Of a DNA stretch of 64,000 nucleotides, positions 35,654 through 44,848 are shown piece by piece. The DNA is from Bradyrhizobium barranii subsp. apii. GTDB lineage: Bacteria > Pseudomonadota > Alphaproteobacteria > Rhizobiales > Xanthobacteraceae. How positions within the stretch are numbered: the first letter of the stretch is position 1; every line of letters begins with the position of its first letter. Made by a program: the position numbers and the translations under genes. Below the pieces are notes generated by a model, which was not told the DNA's origin, made no database searches, and saw only the letters and a program-made list of their open reading frames with translations. The stretch is taken from NCBI RefSeq assembly GCF_011516635.5, contig NZ_CP096255.1:3160501-3224500 (forward strand), given 5' to 3'.

Positions 35654-36541
35654 ATGGCGCAAATCTCGCTCGCCGATCTCAATGCTGCTGATAAGGCCAG
35701 CTTTGTCGCGGTCCTCGCCAACGTCGTCGAATATTCACCGTGGATTGCGGAGAAACTTGCCGGGCAGCGGCCGTTCGCCGGTATCAACCAGTTGCACTCA
35801 GCGCTGATGGCGGCGATCCTGGCTGCCGAGCCCGACGTGCAGCTCGCGCTGATCCGGGCGCATCCCGATCTCGCCAACAAGACCCAGCGTGCAGCGGGGC
35901 TCACTGCAGAATCGACAGACGAGCAGAACAGCGCCGGCCTCGACCGTCTCTCGGATGCAGAATACGCCGCGTTCGAGCGCGTCAACAACGCCTATCGCGA
36001 CAAGTTCGGCTTCCCCTATATCGTCTGCGTGCGCCGTCACACCAGGGATTCCGTGCTGCGCGACTTCGAAACGCGGCTGCGCAATATCGCCAAGACCGAG
36101 ACGCGGCGTGCGATCGAGGAGATCGGCCGCATCTCCGCGCTGCGGCTCGATCAGCTCGTCGTCGCCGACGACAAGCTGAAAGTGCACGGCCGGCTCTCGA
36201 CGCATGTGCTCGACAATCACGCCGGAAAGCCTGCAGCCGGCATCCCGGTGGAGCTCGTCGAGCTTGCGAATCTCGGCGAGAGCCGCGTGATCGCGCGCGC
36301 CGTGACCAATGCCGATGGTCGCACCGACCAGCCGCTGATCGGCGGCCGTCCGCTGCCGATCGGCCGCTACGAGCTCAAATTCAGCGTTGCCAAATATTAC
36401 GCCGAGCGCAACGTGCCGTTGTCAGACCCGCCGTTCCTCGACGAGATCCCGCTGCGCTTTGCCATCAGCGAGCCGGAAAGCCACTACCACGTGCCGCTGC
36501 TGGTCACGCCGTGGAGCTACTCGACCTATCGCGGCAGTTAA
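35654..36541 (+). CDS. OHCU decarboxylase - 5-hydroxyisourate hydrolase fusion (UraD-UraH)
   Basis: The 295-residue protein joins two steps of urate breakdown. Residues 1-165 are OHCU decarboxylase (SLADLNAADKASFVAVLANVVEYSPWIAEKL, LIRAHPDLANK, NNAYRDKFGFPYIVCVR). Residues 178-295 are the transthyretin-like HIU hydrolase (GRLSTHVLDNHAGKPAAGIPVEL with the catalytic His, and the closing motif YHVPLLVTPWSYSTYRGS). The order is decarboxylase first, as in known bacterial bifunctional forms. Together they turn 5-hydroxyisourate into (S)-allantoin for the PuuE enzyme encoded just upstream. Uricase is not in the window. Confidence 0.93.
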   Translation: MAQISLADLNAADKASFVAVLANVVEYSPWIAEKLAGQRPFAGINQLHSALMAAILAAEPDVQLALIRAHPDLANKTQRAAGLTAESTDEQNSAGLDRLSDAEYAAFERVNNAYRDKFGFPYIVCVRRHTRDSVLRDFETRLRNIAKTETRRAIEEIGRISALRLDQLVVADDKLKVHGRLSTHVLDNHAGKPAAGIPVELVELANLGESRVIARAVTNADGRTDQPLIGGRPLPIGRYELKFSVAKYYAERNVPLSDPPFLDEIPLRFAISEPESHYHVPLLVTPWSYSTYRGS

Positions 36542-39264
36542 TTCCCAAACTTCTCCTGCAGTGCCGGAAACAGCCGGTCCGGCTTGAACGGCGGCGCGGT
36601 GAAGCGGATGCCGGTGGCATCCGCGATCGCATTGCCGAGCGCAGCGGTGACCGGATTGTAGGGGCTCTCGCTCATCGACTTGGCGCCGAGCGGCCCGATC
36701 GTGTCGGAGGTCTCGGCAAAGAAGACCTCCGTGCGCGGAACGTCTGCGAAGGAGGGCAGGTGGTAGTCGCGGAATTTCGGGTTGGTGACGCGGCCGGTAG
36801 CGTCGATCACCATCTCCTCGTAGAGCGCCGCCCCGATCGCCTGCGCGACGCCGCCCTCGACCTGGCCGCGGCACTGCATGGGATTGGCGACGACGCCGGC
36901 GTCCGCCGCCTGCACGCTCCGGAGAATCTTGATCTCGCCGGTGCCCTTGTTCACGGCAACGCGAAAGCCCTGGACGTTGAAGCCGACTGAGCGCGGCGTC
37001 CCCTCGGAATTGCCGGTGCCTGCGAACGGCTGCCCGCGTTCGCGCGCGAGCTTCGCCAGCTCGGCAAAGGACATGCGCCGCACGCCGCTGACGACTGCTT
37101 CGTCGTCGAGCGTGCAGCTCGCGGCGTCGCACAGCCAGGCGCTGGCGGCCACAGCGATCAGTTCGGTCGCGAGCTGCATCGCGGCCGCATGCGTTGCCTT
37201 GCCCGCAACGAAGGTGCCCGCACTGCCATAGGCGCCGGTGTCGTGGCCACCATGGGCGGTGTCGGACTGGCGCAGGCGGATGCGGTCGACGGTGGTTGCG
37301 AGCGTCGTCGCCGCGATCTGCCGGTGCACGGTGCTGGTGCCGTTACCGAACTCGGCGGTGCCGACGGTGAGGTCGAAGCCGCCGTCATCATTGAGCGCGA
37401 TCATCGCATCCGCGAGATGGCCGGCCGGCGGCACCGTGTCGATCATGGTCAGCGCGACGCCGTCGCCGATCAGCCACTCCGGCGTCAGGTCCGGCTGCGG
37501 GCCGTCGGCCTGCATGGCGCGTTCGACGAGGTCGAGGCATTGGTCGAGCCCGTAGGAGCCAAAGAGCACGTCGTGAAATTCGGACGGCGGCGGCGACAGC
37601 ATGGGATCGCCTGGTTTGACGACGTTGCGCCGGCGCATGTCGTAGGGGCTGATGCCGAGCTGCCGTGCCAGCTCGTCAATCGCGGCTTCGATCGCGATCT
37701 GCGTTTGGGGCAGGCCGTAGCCGCGAAACGCGCCCGACGGCACCGTGTTGGTGTAGACGGCGAAGCCGTCGACCTTCTTGTTAGGACAGTTGTAGACCGC
37801 GATGGACTCGGACAGCGAGTGGAACATCACGGGGCCGGCATGATTGCCGTAGGCGCCGGTGTTGGAGAGCACCTCGAGCTGGAGCGCGGTGAGCCGGCCG
37901 TCAGCATCGGCGCCAGCCTTGATGTGAACCCGCATGGGATGCCGCGTCGAGGTCGCGATGAACTGCTCCTCGCGGGTCAGCTCCAGCTTGACCGGTCGTC
38001 CGGTCTTGAGCGTAGCCAGCGCCAGAATGTCCTCGACGAACATCTCCTGCTTGCCGCCAAAGCCGCCGCCGATGCGCTCGCAGAACACGCGGACCTTGTC
38101 CAAGGGGAGCCCAAAGATGTCCGACAGCGCGCGGCGGGTCAGGAACGGCACCTGCGTCGAGGTGCGGACATTGAGCACGCCTGAAGCGTCGAGCCAGGCG
38201 AGGCCGCCATGGGTCTCCAGCGCGGCGTGCTGCACGCGGTGACTGTGGAAGGTCGCCCCATAGGTGACGGCAGACGTCGCGAGTGCCGCCGCCACGTCGC
38301 CGTATTCGCCATGGGTCTCGGCTGCGAGGTTACGCTGGGGATCGGCGATGCGGTTCGCGGTGGTGCGGTCAGGATGAATGACAGGTGCACCCGGCGCCAT
38401 CGCCTGCTCCGGATCGATCAGCGCAGGCAGGATTTCGTAATCGACCTTCAGCCGCCGGCACGCCTCCTCGGCGGCGGCCTCGCTCTCGGCGACGACGGCG
38501 GCGACCTTCTGGCCGATGAAGCGGACGACGTCATCGAGGATGCGGGTATCCTCCGGATCCATCCAGTCCTTCTCATGCCGCGCGGTCGAGATCAGAACCG
38601 ACGGTGCATCCTCATGCGTCATGACCGCGTGCACGCCGGGCACGCGTAGCGCGTCCGACTTGTCGATCGCGACGATCTTCGCGTGGGCGTGCGGCGAGCG
38701 GAGCAGCTTGATATGCAGCAGGCCGTCGATCTGGGTGTCGAAGGTGTAGCGCGCCTTGCCGCGCACGACGTCGGGGCCTGCTGGGGCCGGAAGGCTGCGG
38801 CCGAAGGCAGCGCCGGCCTCGACGCTCTCCTCGACATTGGTCTTGCCGAGCAGCGCGTCCTCGATCGAGCGATAGCCGGTGCAGCGACAGATATTGCCCT
38901 TCAGCGCCGATCCGAGATCAGTGCGCTGCGCCTGGTTCAGCGAGGCGCAGGTCAGGATCATGCCGGCGGTGCAGAAGCCGCATTGAAAGCCTTGCGCCTC
39001 GAGGAAGGCCTGCTGCATCGGATGCGCGCCATGGTCGCCACCGAGCCCTTCGATCGTGGTGACGGCGCGCCCCTCGGCGCGGAACGCCGGGATCAGGCAG
39101 CTGTGCACCGGCTCGCCGTCGAGCAGCACGGTGCAGGCACCGCAATCGCCGGCATCGCAGCCCTTCTTCACGCCGAAATGGCCGAGCTCGCGCAAGAACG
39201 TGCGCAGGCACTGGCCGGCGCGCGGCTCTTGCGGGAAGGTCTTGCCGTTGACCTCGAAACTCAT
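36538..39264 (-). CDS. Molybdenum hydroxylase with fused 2Fe-2S domain (XdhD-like)
   Basis: The 908-residue protein begins with the two [2Fe-2S] clusters (C36, C41, C44, C56 and C95, C98, C126, C128, motifs CDAGDCGACTVLLDG and CRCTGYRSI) and continues as the molybdopterin subunit (GKARYTFDTQIDGLLHIKLLRSPHAHA, ERIGGGFGGKQE, PSGAFRGYGLPQ). The catalytic Glu lies in GAKSMSESPYNP, unlike the GVGEPP of xanthine dehydrogenase and closer to E. coli XdhD. It overlaps by four bases with the FAD subunit gene upstream. Together they would form a hydroxylase acting on a purine or related heterocycle. The substrate is inferred from neighbours. Confidence 0.87.
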   Translation of the reverse strand: MSFEVNGKTFPQEPRAGQCLRTFLRELGHFGVKKGCDAGDCGACTVLLDGEPVHSCLIPAFRAEGRAVTTIEGLGGDHGAHPMQQAFLEAQGFQCGFCTAGMILTCASLNQAQRTDLGSALKGNICRCTGYRSIEDALLGKTNVEESVEAGAAFGRSLPAPAGPDVVRGKARYTFDTQIDGLLHIKLLRSPHAHAKIVAIDKSDALRVPGVHAVMTHEDAPSVLISTARHEKDWMDPEDTRILDDVVRFIGQKVAAVVAESEAAAEEACRRLKVDYEILPALIDPEQAMAPGAPVIHPDRTTANRIADPQRNLAAETHGEYGDVAAALATSAVTYGATFHSHRVQHAALETHGGLAWLDASGVLNVRTSTQVPFLTRRALSDIFGLPLDKVRVFCERIGGGFGGKQEMFVEDILALATLKTGRPVKLELTREEQFIATSTRHPMRVHIKAGADADGRLTALQLEVLSNTGAYGNHAGPVMFHSLSESIAVYNCPNKKVDGFAVYTNTVPSGAFRGYGLPQTQIAIEAAIDELARQLGISPYDMRRRNVVKPGDPMLSPPPSEFHDVLFGSYGLDQCLDLVERAMQADGPQPDLTPEWLIGDGVALTMIDTVPPAGHLADAMIALNDDGGFDLTVGTAEFGNGTSTVHRQIAATTLATTVDRIRLRQSDTAHGGHDTGAYGSAGTFVAGKATHAAAMQLATELIAVAASAWLCDAASCTLDDEAVVSGVRRMSFAELAKLARERGQPFAGTGNSEGTPRSVGFNVQGFRVAVNKGTGEIKILRSVQAADAGVVANPMQCRGQVEGGVAQAIGAALYEEMVIDATGRVTNPKFRDYHLPSFADVPRTEVFFAETSDTIGPLGAKSMSESPYNPVTAALGNAIADATGIRFTAPPFKPDRLFPALQEKFGN

Positions 39265-40088
39265 GATGGCGTCGCCCCCACGAGTTCGCCGCGAATCTCC
39301 TCGGCGAGCCTTAGCGTCATATGCTTGCGCCAGATCGGCTTGCCGTGGATGTCAGTGTGGTACAGATCATCCGGGATCTGCTCTGCGATCGCGTCGCGAA
39401 GCGCGCCCGCGTCCGGAGCCTTGCGAAAGGACAGCTGGATCGGTCGCACCGTCGATGCGGTCACCGACAGCGTCAGCGTGCCATCGCTATCCAGGCTGCC
39501 GATCAGAAGCGCCGCAGAGCGGCCGACCGGCGCCAGCGAGATCTGGCGAAAGGCCGTGCGGCGCTTCAGCGCGGCAACCGGGATATCGATCTGCCGGATC
39601 AGGTCGCCTGGCGTCAGGCGGTTGCGCTGGTTGCCGGTGACGAAGTCGACGACGGGTATCTTCTCTTCACCGCCGTCGGCCTTCCAGATGATGCAGACGC
39701 CGTCCAGCGCTGATGTGAGCGAGATCATCGGTCCCGCCGGCAGCGACATGCAGAGATTGCCGCCGACGGTCGCGGTCTTCCAGATCTTGAATGAAGCAAG
39801 GAAAGCCCGGCAGCACTGGCCGATCAGCGGGGCTGCGAGCCAATCGGGCGGGCAGGCGAAACCGTCGAGCTGCGTGATGGTGCAGGTGGCGGAGATGGTG
39901 AGATGGGTGTCGATGATCGTGAGCGCCGGCCATTTCAGGTCAGTGAGATCGATCAGCCGCTTCAGGTGGACCTGGGGCTCCGAGAACAGCCAGGTGCCAC
40001 CCGCGAGCCAAGCATCACCTTCCGTCCAGGCGGGCAGCTGCGCGCGCGTTTGCGGATGGGCCACCGTCGTGATGGTATTCAAATCCAT
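39261..40088 (-). CDS. FAD-binding subunit of molybdenum hydroxylase (YgfM/CoxM-like)
   Basis: The 275-residue protein has a CO dehydrogenase-type FAD domain: TEGDAWLAGGTWLFSEPQ (pyrophosphate loop), ATVGGNLCMSLPAGPMIS and GDLIRQIDIPV, then the CODH C-terminal domain (APVGRSAALLIGSLDSDGTLTLSVTAS). It passes electrons from the molybdenum/iron-sulphur subunit to its acceptor. ATG 40088 was chosen by family length; its ribosome site is weak. The start region is divergent from 8-oxoguanine deaminase. The pair has the split seen for E. coli XdhD/YgfM. Confidence 0.83.
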   Translation of the reverse strand: MDLNTITTVAHPQTRAQLPAWTEGDAWLAGGTWLFSEPQVHLKRLIDLTDLKWPALTIIDTHLTISATCTITQLDGFACPPDWLAAPLIGQCCRAFLASFKIWKTATVGGNLCMSLPAGPMISLTSALDGVCIIWKADGGEEKIPVVDFVTGNQRNRLTPGDLIRQIDIPVAALKRRTAFRQISLAPVGRSAALLIGSLDSDGTLTLSVTASTVRPIQLSFRKAPDAGALRDAIAEQIPDDLYHTDIHGKPIWRKHMTLRLAEEIRGELVGATPS

Positions 40089-40239
40089 GGCTGCGCCAAA
40101 GCTTCCGCCCGGTGAATCGTGCAGATGAGTCTTGCAAGACCGGAGCCAAGTCGCAACAAGCAAGTCGTAGCATGAAGGTGATCGGGCCGGCGGCCGCCTT
40201 GCCGGCCTTGTCATCAGCGGATGTGAGGAGACCACGATC

Positions 40240-41589
40240 ATGAGCGACGCAAAGCCGATCTGGATCAGGGATCCCCTCGCCATCCTCGCTGACGGCGCCG
40301 AGCGCGGGATCGTGGTGAGGGATGGCCGGATTGTCGAGTTCGTGCCGGCCGGCGGCGGGCCTGCGACGGCGGATGTCGCGGTGTTCGACGCGGGCGAGCA
40401 TGTCGTGCTGCCAGGCCTGATCAACACACATCATCACTTCTATCAGACGCTGACGCGGGCGCTGCCGGCGGCGATGGACCGCGAGCTGTTTCCCTGGCTC
40501 CAGGCGCTCTATCCGGTGTGGGCGAGGATGACGCCGGAATCGCTCGAGCTCGGCGTCACCGTGGCGATGTCCGAGCTCCTGCTCTCGGGCTGCACCACCA
40601 CAACGGATCACCACTATGCGTTCCCCGCGGGGCTCGAGGAGTCCGTCGATATCGAGGTCGCAGTCGCAAAACAGCTCGGTGTCCGGGTGCTGGTCACGCG
40701 CGGCTCGATGAACCTGTCGCAGCGCGACGGCGGCCTGCCGCCTGACAGCGTCGTGCAGGATGAGGATACGATCCTCGCCGACAGCGCGCGGGTGGTTGCA
40801 AAGCATCACCAGCGCGGCGCGGATGCGATGGTGCAGATCGCGCTGGCGCCATGTTCACCTTTCTCGGTGACGACGTCGCTGATGCGCGCCACCGCCGATC
40901 TCGCCGCCAAGCTCGACGTCCGCCTGCACACCCATCTCGCCGAGACCGAGGACGAGAACAAGTTCTGCCAGCAGATGTATGGCTGCCGCCCGCTCGACTA
41001 TCTCGAGCAATGCGGCTGGCTCAATGCGCGGACCTGGCTCGCCCACGGCATCTTCTTCAATGCGGAGGAGATGAAGCGGCTCGGCAAGGCCAAGACCACC
41101 ATCAGCCATTGCGCGTGCAGCAATCAAATTCTGGCGTCGGGCTGCTGCCCGGTGTGCGAGATGGAGGAGGCCGGTGTCGGCATCGGCATCGGCGTCGACG
41201 GTTCGGCCTCGAACGACGGATCGAATTTGATGCAGGAGGTGCGGGCCGCGTTCCTGCTGCAGCGGGCCCGCTACGGAGTGGCCAAAGTCAGCCACAAGGA
41301 TGCGCTGCGCTGGGCGACCAAGGGCTCGGCGGCGTGCGTCGGCCGGCCGGAACTGGGCGAGATCGCTGTCGGCAAGGCTGCCGATCTCGCCCTGTTCAAG
41401 CTCGACGAGCTGCGCTTCTCCGGCCATGGCGATCCGCTGGCCGCGCTGGTGCTATGCGGGGCGCATCGGGCCGACAGGGTGATGGTGGCGGGACAATGGG
41501 CCGTGATCGACGGCGCGATCCCGGGACTGGATGTTCCCGATCTCATTCGCCGCCACAGTTCCGCGGCGCGGGCGATGCAGGCGGGATAA
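40240..41589 (+). CDS. 8-oxoguanine deaminase (amidohydrolase family)
   Basis: The 449-residue cytosolic metal hydrolase converts 8-oxoguanine to urate plus ammonia. Ligand motifs are present: INTHHHFYQTLTR, HTHLAETEDENKF, AHGIFFNAEEM and GIGVDGSASNDGSNLMQEVR, with SHCACSNQILASG as a substrate-loop signature. The same COG includes atrazine/guanine deaminases and E. coli SsnA, so another purine-like substrate is possible. The context (urate products, purine transport) supports 8-oxoguanine. It is transcribed away from the XdhD/FAD pair, with a 151-base shared promoter region between them. Confidence 0.87.
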   Translation: MSDAKPIWIRDPLAILADGAERGIVVRDGRIVEFVPAGGGPATADVAVFDAGEHVVLPGLINTHHHFYQTLTRALPAAMDRELFPWLQALYPVWARMTPESLELGVTVAMSELLLSGCTTTTDHHYAFPAGLEESVDIEVAVAKQLGVRVLVTRGSMNLSQRDGGLPPDSVVQDEDTILADSARVVAKHHQRGADAMVQIALAPCSPFSVTTSLMRATADLAAKLDVRLHTHLAETEDENKFCQQMYGCRPLDYLEQCGWLNARTWLAHGIFFNAEEMKRLGKAKTTISHCACSNQILASGCCPVCEMEEAGVGIGIGVDGSASNDGSNLMQEVRAAFLLQRARYGVAKVSHKDALRWATKGSAACVGRPELGEIAVGKAADLALFKLDELRFSGHGDPLAALVLCGAHRADRVMVAGQWAVIDGAIPGLDVPDLIRRHSSAARAMQAG

Positions 41590-41697
41590 TCCGGGCAAAA
41601 AAGAAAGAGGGGGCGACCACAAGTGCCGGGTGCTTCTGGCCCCCCCTCCGAACCTCCTCCGGGAGGAGCAGGTGATCTAGGCAATGCAAGAAGCGTG

Positions 41698-42777
41698 CTA
41701 CTTGCCCGGAAGCTTGTCGTCGATGCCCTTGACGTAGAAATTCATGCCGAGGATCTGGCCGTCATCGAGGTGATCGCCACCTTTGCACTCGACCGGCTTG
41801 CCGTCCTGCCCAACGACCGGGCACTTGAATGGATGCAGCTTGCCCGCTGTGATCGCGGCCTGGGCATCCTCGGCGAGCTTCTTCACGTCGTCAGGCATGT
41901 TGGTGTAGGGCGCCATCGCGAACATATGGCTGTCGAGGCCACCCCAGCTGTCCTCGGACTTCCAGGTGCCGGCGAGCTCGGCCTTGACGCGCTCGATGTA
42001 GTAAGGGCCCCAGGTGTCCAGGATCGAGGTGAGCTGGGTCTTCGGCCCGAACTTGATCATCTCGGAATCCTGGCCGAAAGCGAGCTTGCCGCGTTCGCTG
42101 GCAATCTGCATCGCCGCCGGCGAATCCGTGTGCTGCATGATCACGTCGGCGCCCTGGTCGATCAGCGCCTTGGCGGCGTCGGCCTCCTTGCCCGGGTCGA
42201 ACCAGGTGTTGGCCCAGATGATCTTGACCTTGATGTTCGGATTGATGGTCTGCGCCGCGAGGATCGTCGCGTTGATGCCGGAGACGACCTCCGGAATCGG
42301 GAACGAGCCGATATAGCCGAGCACGCCGGACTTCGACATCTTGGCCGCGATCAGGCCCTGGATGTAGCGGCCCTGCCACCATTTGGCCGAGTAGGTCGAC
42401 ATGTTCGGGTTGCGCTTGTAGCCAGTGGCGTGCTCGAAATGCACGTTCGGATATTTCTTGGCGACTTTCAGCGTCGGGTCCATGTAGCCGAACGAGGTCG
42501 TGAAGATCAGTTTGTTGCCGGCGCGGACGAGCTGCTCGATGGAGCGCTCGGCGTCGGGACCTTCCGGCACGTTCTCGAGATAGGTGGTCTCGATCTTGTC
42601 CCCCAGCTCCTTCACCAGGGCTTGGCGCGCGAGGTCGTGCTGGTATGTCCAGCCCAAGTCTCCGATCGGACCCAGATAGATGAAGCCGACTTTCAGCTTG
42701 TCGGCGGCGGAGGCTGCGCTGACGCTTCCGGCAAGCAAAAGCCCGGCAGCCAGCGCAAGAAGTGATTTCCTCATCAT
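41698..42777 (-). CDS. BMP-family (nucleobase/nucleoside) ABC substrate-binding protein, system A
   Basis: The 359-residue periplasmic protein has a signal peptide (LLALAAGLLLAGSVSAASA) and the BMP fold: LKVGFIYLGPIGDLGWTYQHDLAR, NKLIFTTSFGYMDPTLKVAKKYPNVHFEHATGYKRNPNM, GYIGSFPIPEVVSGINA and DVIMQHTDSPAAMQ. BMP proteins bind purine nucleosides or nucleobases for CUT2-type importers. Start codons at 42777 and 42774 share the TTGGAG site. It lies downstream of two permease genes and the ATPase on the same strand; all four make system A. Confidence 0.88.
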   Translation of the reverse strand: MMRKSLLALAAGLLLAGSVSAASAADKLKVGFIYLGPIGDLGWTYQHDLARQALVKELGDKIETTYLENVPEGPDAERSIEQLVRAGNKLIFTTSFGYMDPTLKVAKKYPNVHFEHATGYKRNPNMSTYSAKWWQGRYIQGLIAAKMSKSGVLGYIGSFPIPEVVSGINATILAAQTINPNIKVKIIWANTWFDPGKEADAAKALIDQGADVIMQHTDSPAAMQIASERGKLAFGQDSEMIKFGPKTQLTSILDTWGPYYIERVKAELAGTWKSEDSWGGLDSHMFAMAPYTNMPDDVKKLAEDAQAAITAGKLHPFKCPVVGQDGKPVECKGGDHLDDGQILGMNFYVKGIDDKLPGK

Positions 42778-42852
42778 CAATCTCCAAACATCAGGGGACA
42801 GCCACGATCCGCAACGTGCGCGCCCCATCGCGCCCGCCGCGGAAATGAAACG

Positions 42853-43770
42853 CTAGCGGTCCGGCACGAACACGGTGCCGAGCGCGGCCGGCGCGGTCGA
42901 GCCGCCGGTGCGCGCGCGTGAGAGCAGGACCAGAACGATGACGGTTGCGAGGTAAGGCAGCGCCGACATGAACTGCGAGGGAATGCCGACGCCCCAGCCC
43001 TGCGCGTGCAGTTGCAGGATCGTCACCGCGCCGAACAGGTGGGCGCCGACCACGAGCCGGCCCGGCCGCCAGGACGAAAACACGACCAGTGCCAGCGCGA
43101 TCCAGCCGCGGCCCGCGGTCATGCCGGGAATGAAGAACGGCGTGTAGGCGAGCGGCAGATAGGCGCCGGCAAGGCCTGCGCAGGCGCCGCCGAACATCAC
43201 GGCGAAGGTGCGGATGCGCAGCACGGGATAGCCGAGCGCATGCGCGGAGACATGGTTGTCGCCGCAGGCGCGCAAGATCAACCCCGCCCGCGTGCGGTAC
43301 AGGAACCTCCAGACGCCGACGACGAGCGCGATGGAGAAATAGACGAAGGCGTCCTCGCCGAACAGCACCCGGCCAATCAGCGGCATGTCCGTGAGGCCGG
43401 GAATATAGAGGTGCATCGCGGGCGTGATGCGCTCGCCGACGAAGCCGGCGCCGATCAGGCCGGACAGGCCGACGCCGAGGATGGTCAGCGCGAGACCCGT
43501 TGCAACCTGGTTGACGGCGAGCCCGAGCGTCATCAGCGCGAACACCAGCGACATCAGCGTGCCCGCGACGATGCCGAACAGCGCGCCGATGAAGATCGAT
43601 CCGGTCAGCCACGCGCCGGCAAAGCCGCAAGCCGCGCCGACGATCATCATGCCCTCGACGCCGAGATTGAGCACGCCCGAGCGCTCGGTCACGAGCTCGC
43701 CGGTCGCCGCGATCAGCAGCGGCGTCGAGGCGGCGAGCACCGCGAGGATGATGGCTTCAACCAGTTCCAC
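42853..43770 (-). CDS. ABC permease, BMP-type system A (second permease)
   Basis: The 305-residue inner-membrane protein has eight or more hydrophobic segments and the motif RSGVLNLGVEGMMIVGAACGF, diagnostic for permeases of nucleoside/BMP importers, plus RTFAVMFGGACAGLAGAYLPLAYTPFF. It overlaps by 14 bases the end of the upstream permease gene and pairs with it as a heterodimer. Purine transport is inferred from the island. Confidence 0.88.
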   Translation of the reverse strand: MELVEAIILAVLAASTPLLIAATGELVTERSGVLNLGVEGMMIVGAACGFAGAWLTGSIFIGALFGIVAGTLMSLVFALMTLGLAVNQVATGLALTILGVGLSGLIGAGFVGERITPAMHLYIPGLTDMPLIGRVLFGEDAFVYFSIALVVGVWRFLYRTRAGLILRACGDNHVSAHALGYPVLRIRTFAVMFGGACAGLAGAYLPLAYTPFFIPGMTAGRGWIALALVVFSSWRPGRLVVGAHLFGAVTILQLHAQGWGVGIPSQFMSALPYLATVIVLVLLSRARTGGSTAPAALGTVFVPDR

Positions 43771-44848
43771 GGGCCACCTGTCGGTTCGGGAAAACCAGCT
43801 TGAAGCGATAGAGAATAAGCGAATCGCAGCCGAGGACGTAGAATAGCAGGATGCCCTGGAAAACCTTGGTGACGTCCAACGGGATCTTCATCGCGATCTG
43901 CGCCTGCTCGCCGCCGATAAAGGTCAATGCGAGAAAAAGGCCTGCAATTAGTATTCCAAGCGGGTTCAGCCGGCCGAGGAAGGCGACGATGATCGCGGTG
44001 AAGCCGTAGCCGGGCGAGATGCCGGGCTGGAGATGCCCGACCGGACCCGCGACCTCGATGATGCCGGCGAGTCCGGCGAGCGCGCCCGACACAGCGAAAG
44101 TCAGGATGACCAACTGGTTGGCGTTGAAGCCGCCGAACCGTGCGGCGCGTGGCGCCGCGCCGACCACGCGAATCTCAAAGCCCTTGATGGTGCGGCCGAG
44201 CAGGATCGCGGCGGCCGCGACGACGAGCAGGGCAATGATCGAGCCGAGATGCAGCCGGCCGCCTTCGATCAGCAGCGGCACCGTTGCCACCGGATCAAAT
44301 TCCGCTGTGGTCGGGAAGTTGAAGCCGTGCGGATCGCGCCAGGGCCCGCGCACGAGATAGTCGAGGAAGAGGTCGGCGACATAGACCAGCATCAGGCTGG
44401 TCAGGATTTCGCTGGCGCCGAACTTCACCTTGCAGATCGCCGGGATCAGCGCATAGAGCGCACCTGCGGCGGCGGCGAGCACGAGCATCGCCGGCAGCAC
44501 CCAGGCCCCGGCATCGGTGCCCTGCGTCTTCACCGCGATCCAGCTTCCGGCCACCGCGCCGATCAGGAATTGCCCTTCGGCGCCGATGTTCCAGGCATTG
44601 GCGAGATAGCAGAGCGACAACCCGATCGCGATCATCACCAGCGGCGTCGCCTTAACCGCGATCTCCTGCAGCGAATAGCCGTCGGTCAACGGCGCGATGA
44701 AGTAGGCGTGCAGCGCGAGCAGCGGATTCTTGCCGAGGATCGCGAACAGGATGATCATGGTCACGATCGTGAGGCCGATCGCGATCAGCGGCGAGACCAG
44801 CGCGATCGTGTTGGAACGCTCGACGCGCTTCTCAAGCACCAACTGCAT
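43757..44848 (-). CDS. ABC permease, BMP-type system A (first permease)
   Basis: The 363-residue inner-membrane permease has about ten hydrophobic segments and the BMP-system motifs NIGAEGQFLIGAVAGSW, FGASEILTSLMLVYVADLFLDYLVRGPW, APRAARFGGFNANQLVI and GYGFTAIIVAFLGRLNPLG. Its start overlaps the ATPase gene stop by 17 bases, so all system A genes should be one transcript. It is the partner of the permease encoded by 42853-43770. Confidence 0.88.
   Translation of the reverse strand: MQLVLEKRVERSNTIALVSPLIAIGLTIVTMIILFAILGKNPLLALHAYFIAPLTDGYSLQEIAVKATPLVMIAIGLSLCYLANAWNIGAEGQFLIGAVAGSWIAVKTQGTDAGAWVLPAMLVLAAAAGALYALIPAICKVKFGASEILTSLMLVYVADLFLDYLVRGPWRDPHGFNFPTTAEFDPVATVPLLIEGGRLHLGSIIALLVVAAAAILLGRTIKGFEIRVVGAAPRAARFGGFNANQLVILTFAVSGALAGLAGIIEVAGPVGHLQPGISPGYGFTAIIVAFLGRLNPLGILIAGLFLALTFIGGEQAQIAMKIPLDVTKVFQGILLFYVLGCDSLILYRFKLVFPNRQVARGTG

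Noticed and set aside
36422..37132. Overlapping Arg-rich frames within the molybdenum hydroxylase gene
   Set aside because: Same-strand out-of-frame shadow; the 908-residue frame carries all cofactor motifs.
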